Part shown: one piece after another, positions 6,153 through 9,857 of the stretch
Layout: the number at the start of each line of letters is the position of its first letter
Numbering within the stretch: the first letter of the stretch is position 1
NCBI GenBank assembly: GCA_027053375.1
Contig: JALUJC010000186.1
Span: forward strand, 1 to 9,857
DNA: 9,857 nucleotides
Source of the DNA: Caldifarciminota bacterium
GTDB taxonomy: Bacteria; Hydrothermota; Hydrothermia; S141-80
Direction: 5' to 3'
Notes under the pieces: model-generated
The model's database searches: none
Told to the model about the DNA's origin: nothing
The model's input: the letters and a program-made list of their open reading frames with translations, nothing else
Translations under genes and position numbers: made by a program

Positions 6153-9857
<3,705 letters not shown>

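Overview
This is a gene-dense bacterial window of roughly 55-60% GC (estimated by eye), with no mobile element, CRISPR array or phage gene. Genes overlap almost everywhere, GTG starts occur, and the single tRNA gene does not encode its CCA end. The IF-1 sequence most resembles the version seen in Actinobacteria and Chloroflexi, and the PUR-domain protein occurs in several distant phyla. I therefore cannot place the organism below 'bacterium'. The compactness would suit a small-genome or thermophilic lineage, but that is inference.

Left part (1-4313). The window opens inside a nucleotide-sugar epimerase gene on the + strand. It converges on, and overlaps, a minus-strand transcription unit that begins with a very good sigma-70-type promoter (4285-4313). 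In transcription order this unit holds tRNA-Leu(UAG), a DegT/StrS PLP aminotransferase, an FAD-dependent amine/amino-acid oxidase of the DAO family, the tRNA 2-thiouridylase MnmA, and a single-domain PUR nucleic-acid-binding protein. The aminotransferase, oxidase and mnmA are joined by 4-base stop/start overlaps, and mnmA overlaps the PUR gene by 64 bases. No terminator is visible between the tRNA and the first protein gene, so the tRNA may be cut from the leader of the mRNA. A perfect 14-bp inverted repeat lies just past the PUR stop codon, inside the epimerase gene.

Middle (4349-4848). A small two-repeat membrane protein is encoded on the minus strand, upstream of the tRNA promoter. It diverges from infA across a spacer of about 150 bases that holds an imperfect dyad and a clear infA promoter (4800-4828).

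Right part (4849-9857). A tightly overlapping + strand operon runs: infA (IF-1), an unrecognised membrane-anchored protein, a DUF502 membrane protein, a CorC-like CBS-pair protein without its usual membrane domain, ligA (NAD+-dependent DNA ligase), and a ClC chloride channel/transporter cut by the window end. Translation initiation, DNA ligation and membrane/ion functions thus share one transcription unit, driven from a promoter with a very short leader.

I see no clearly new defence or mobile system. The best candidates for a second look are the hairpin in the convergent overlap, the tRNA-led operon carrying mnmA plus a PUR protein, the out-of-frame overprinted gene ends, and the internally duplicated small membrane protein.
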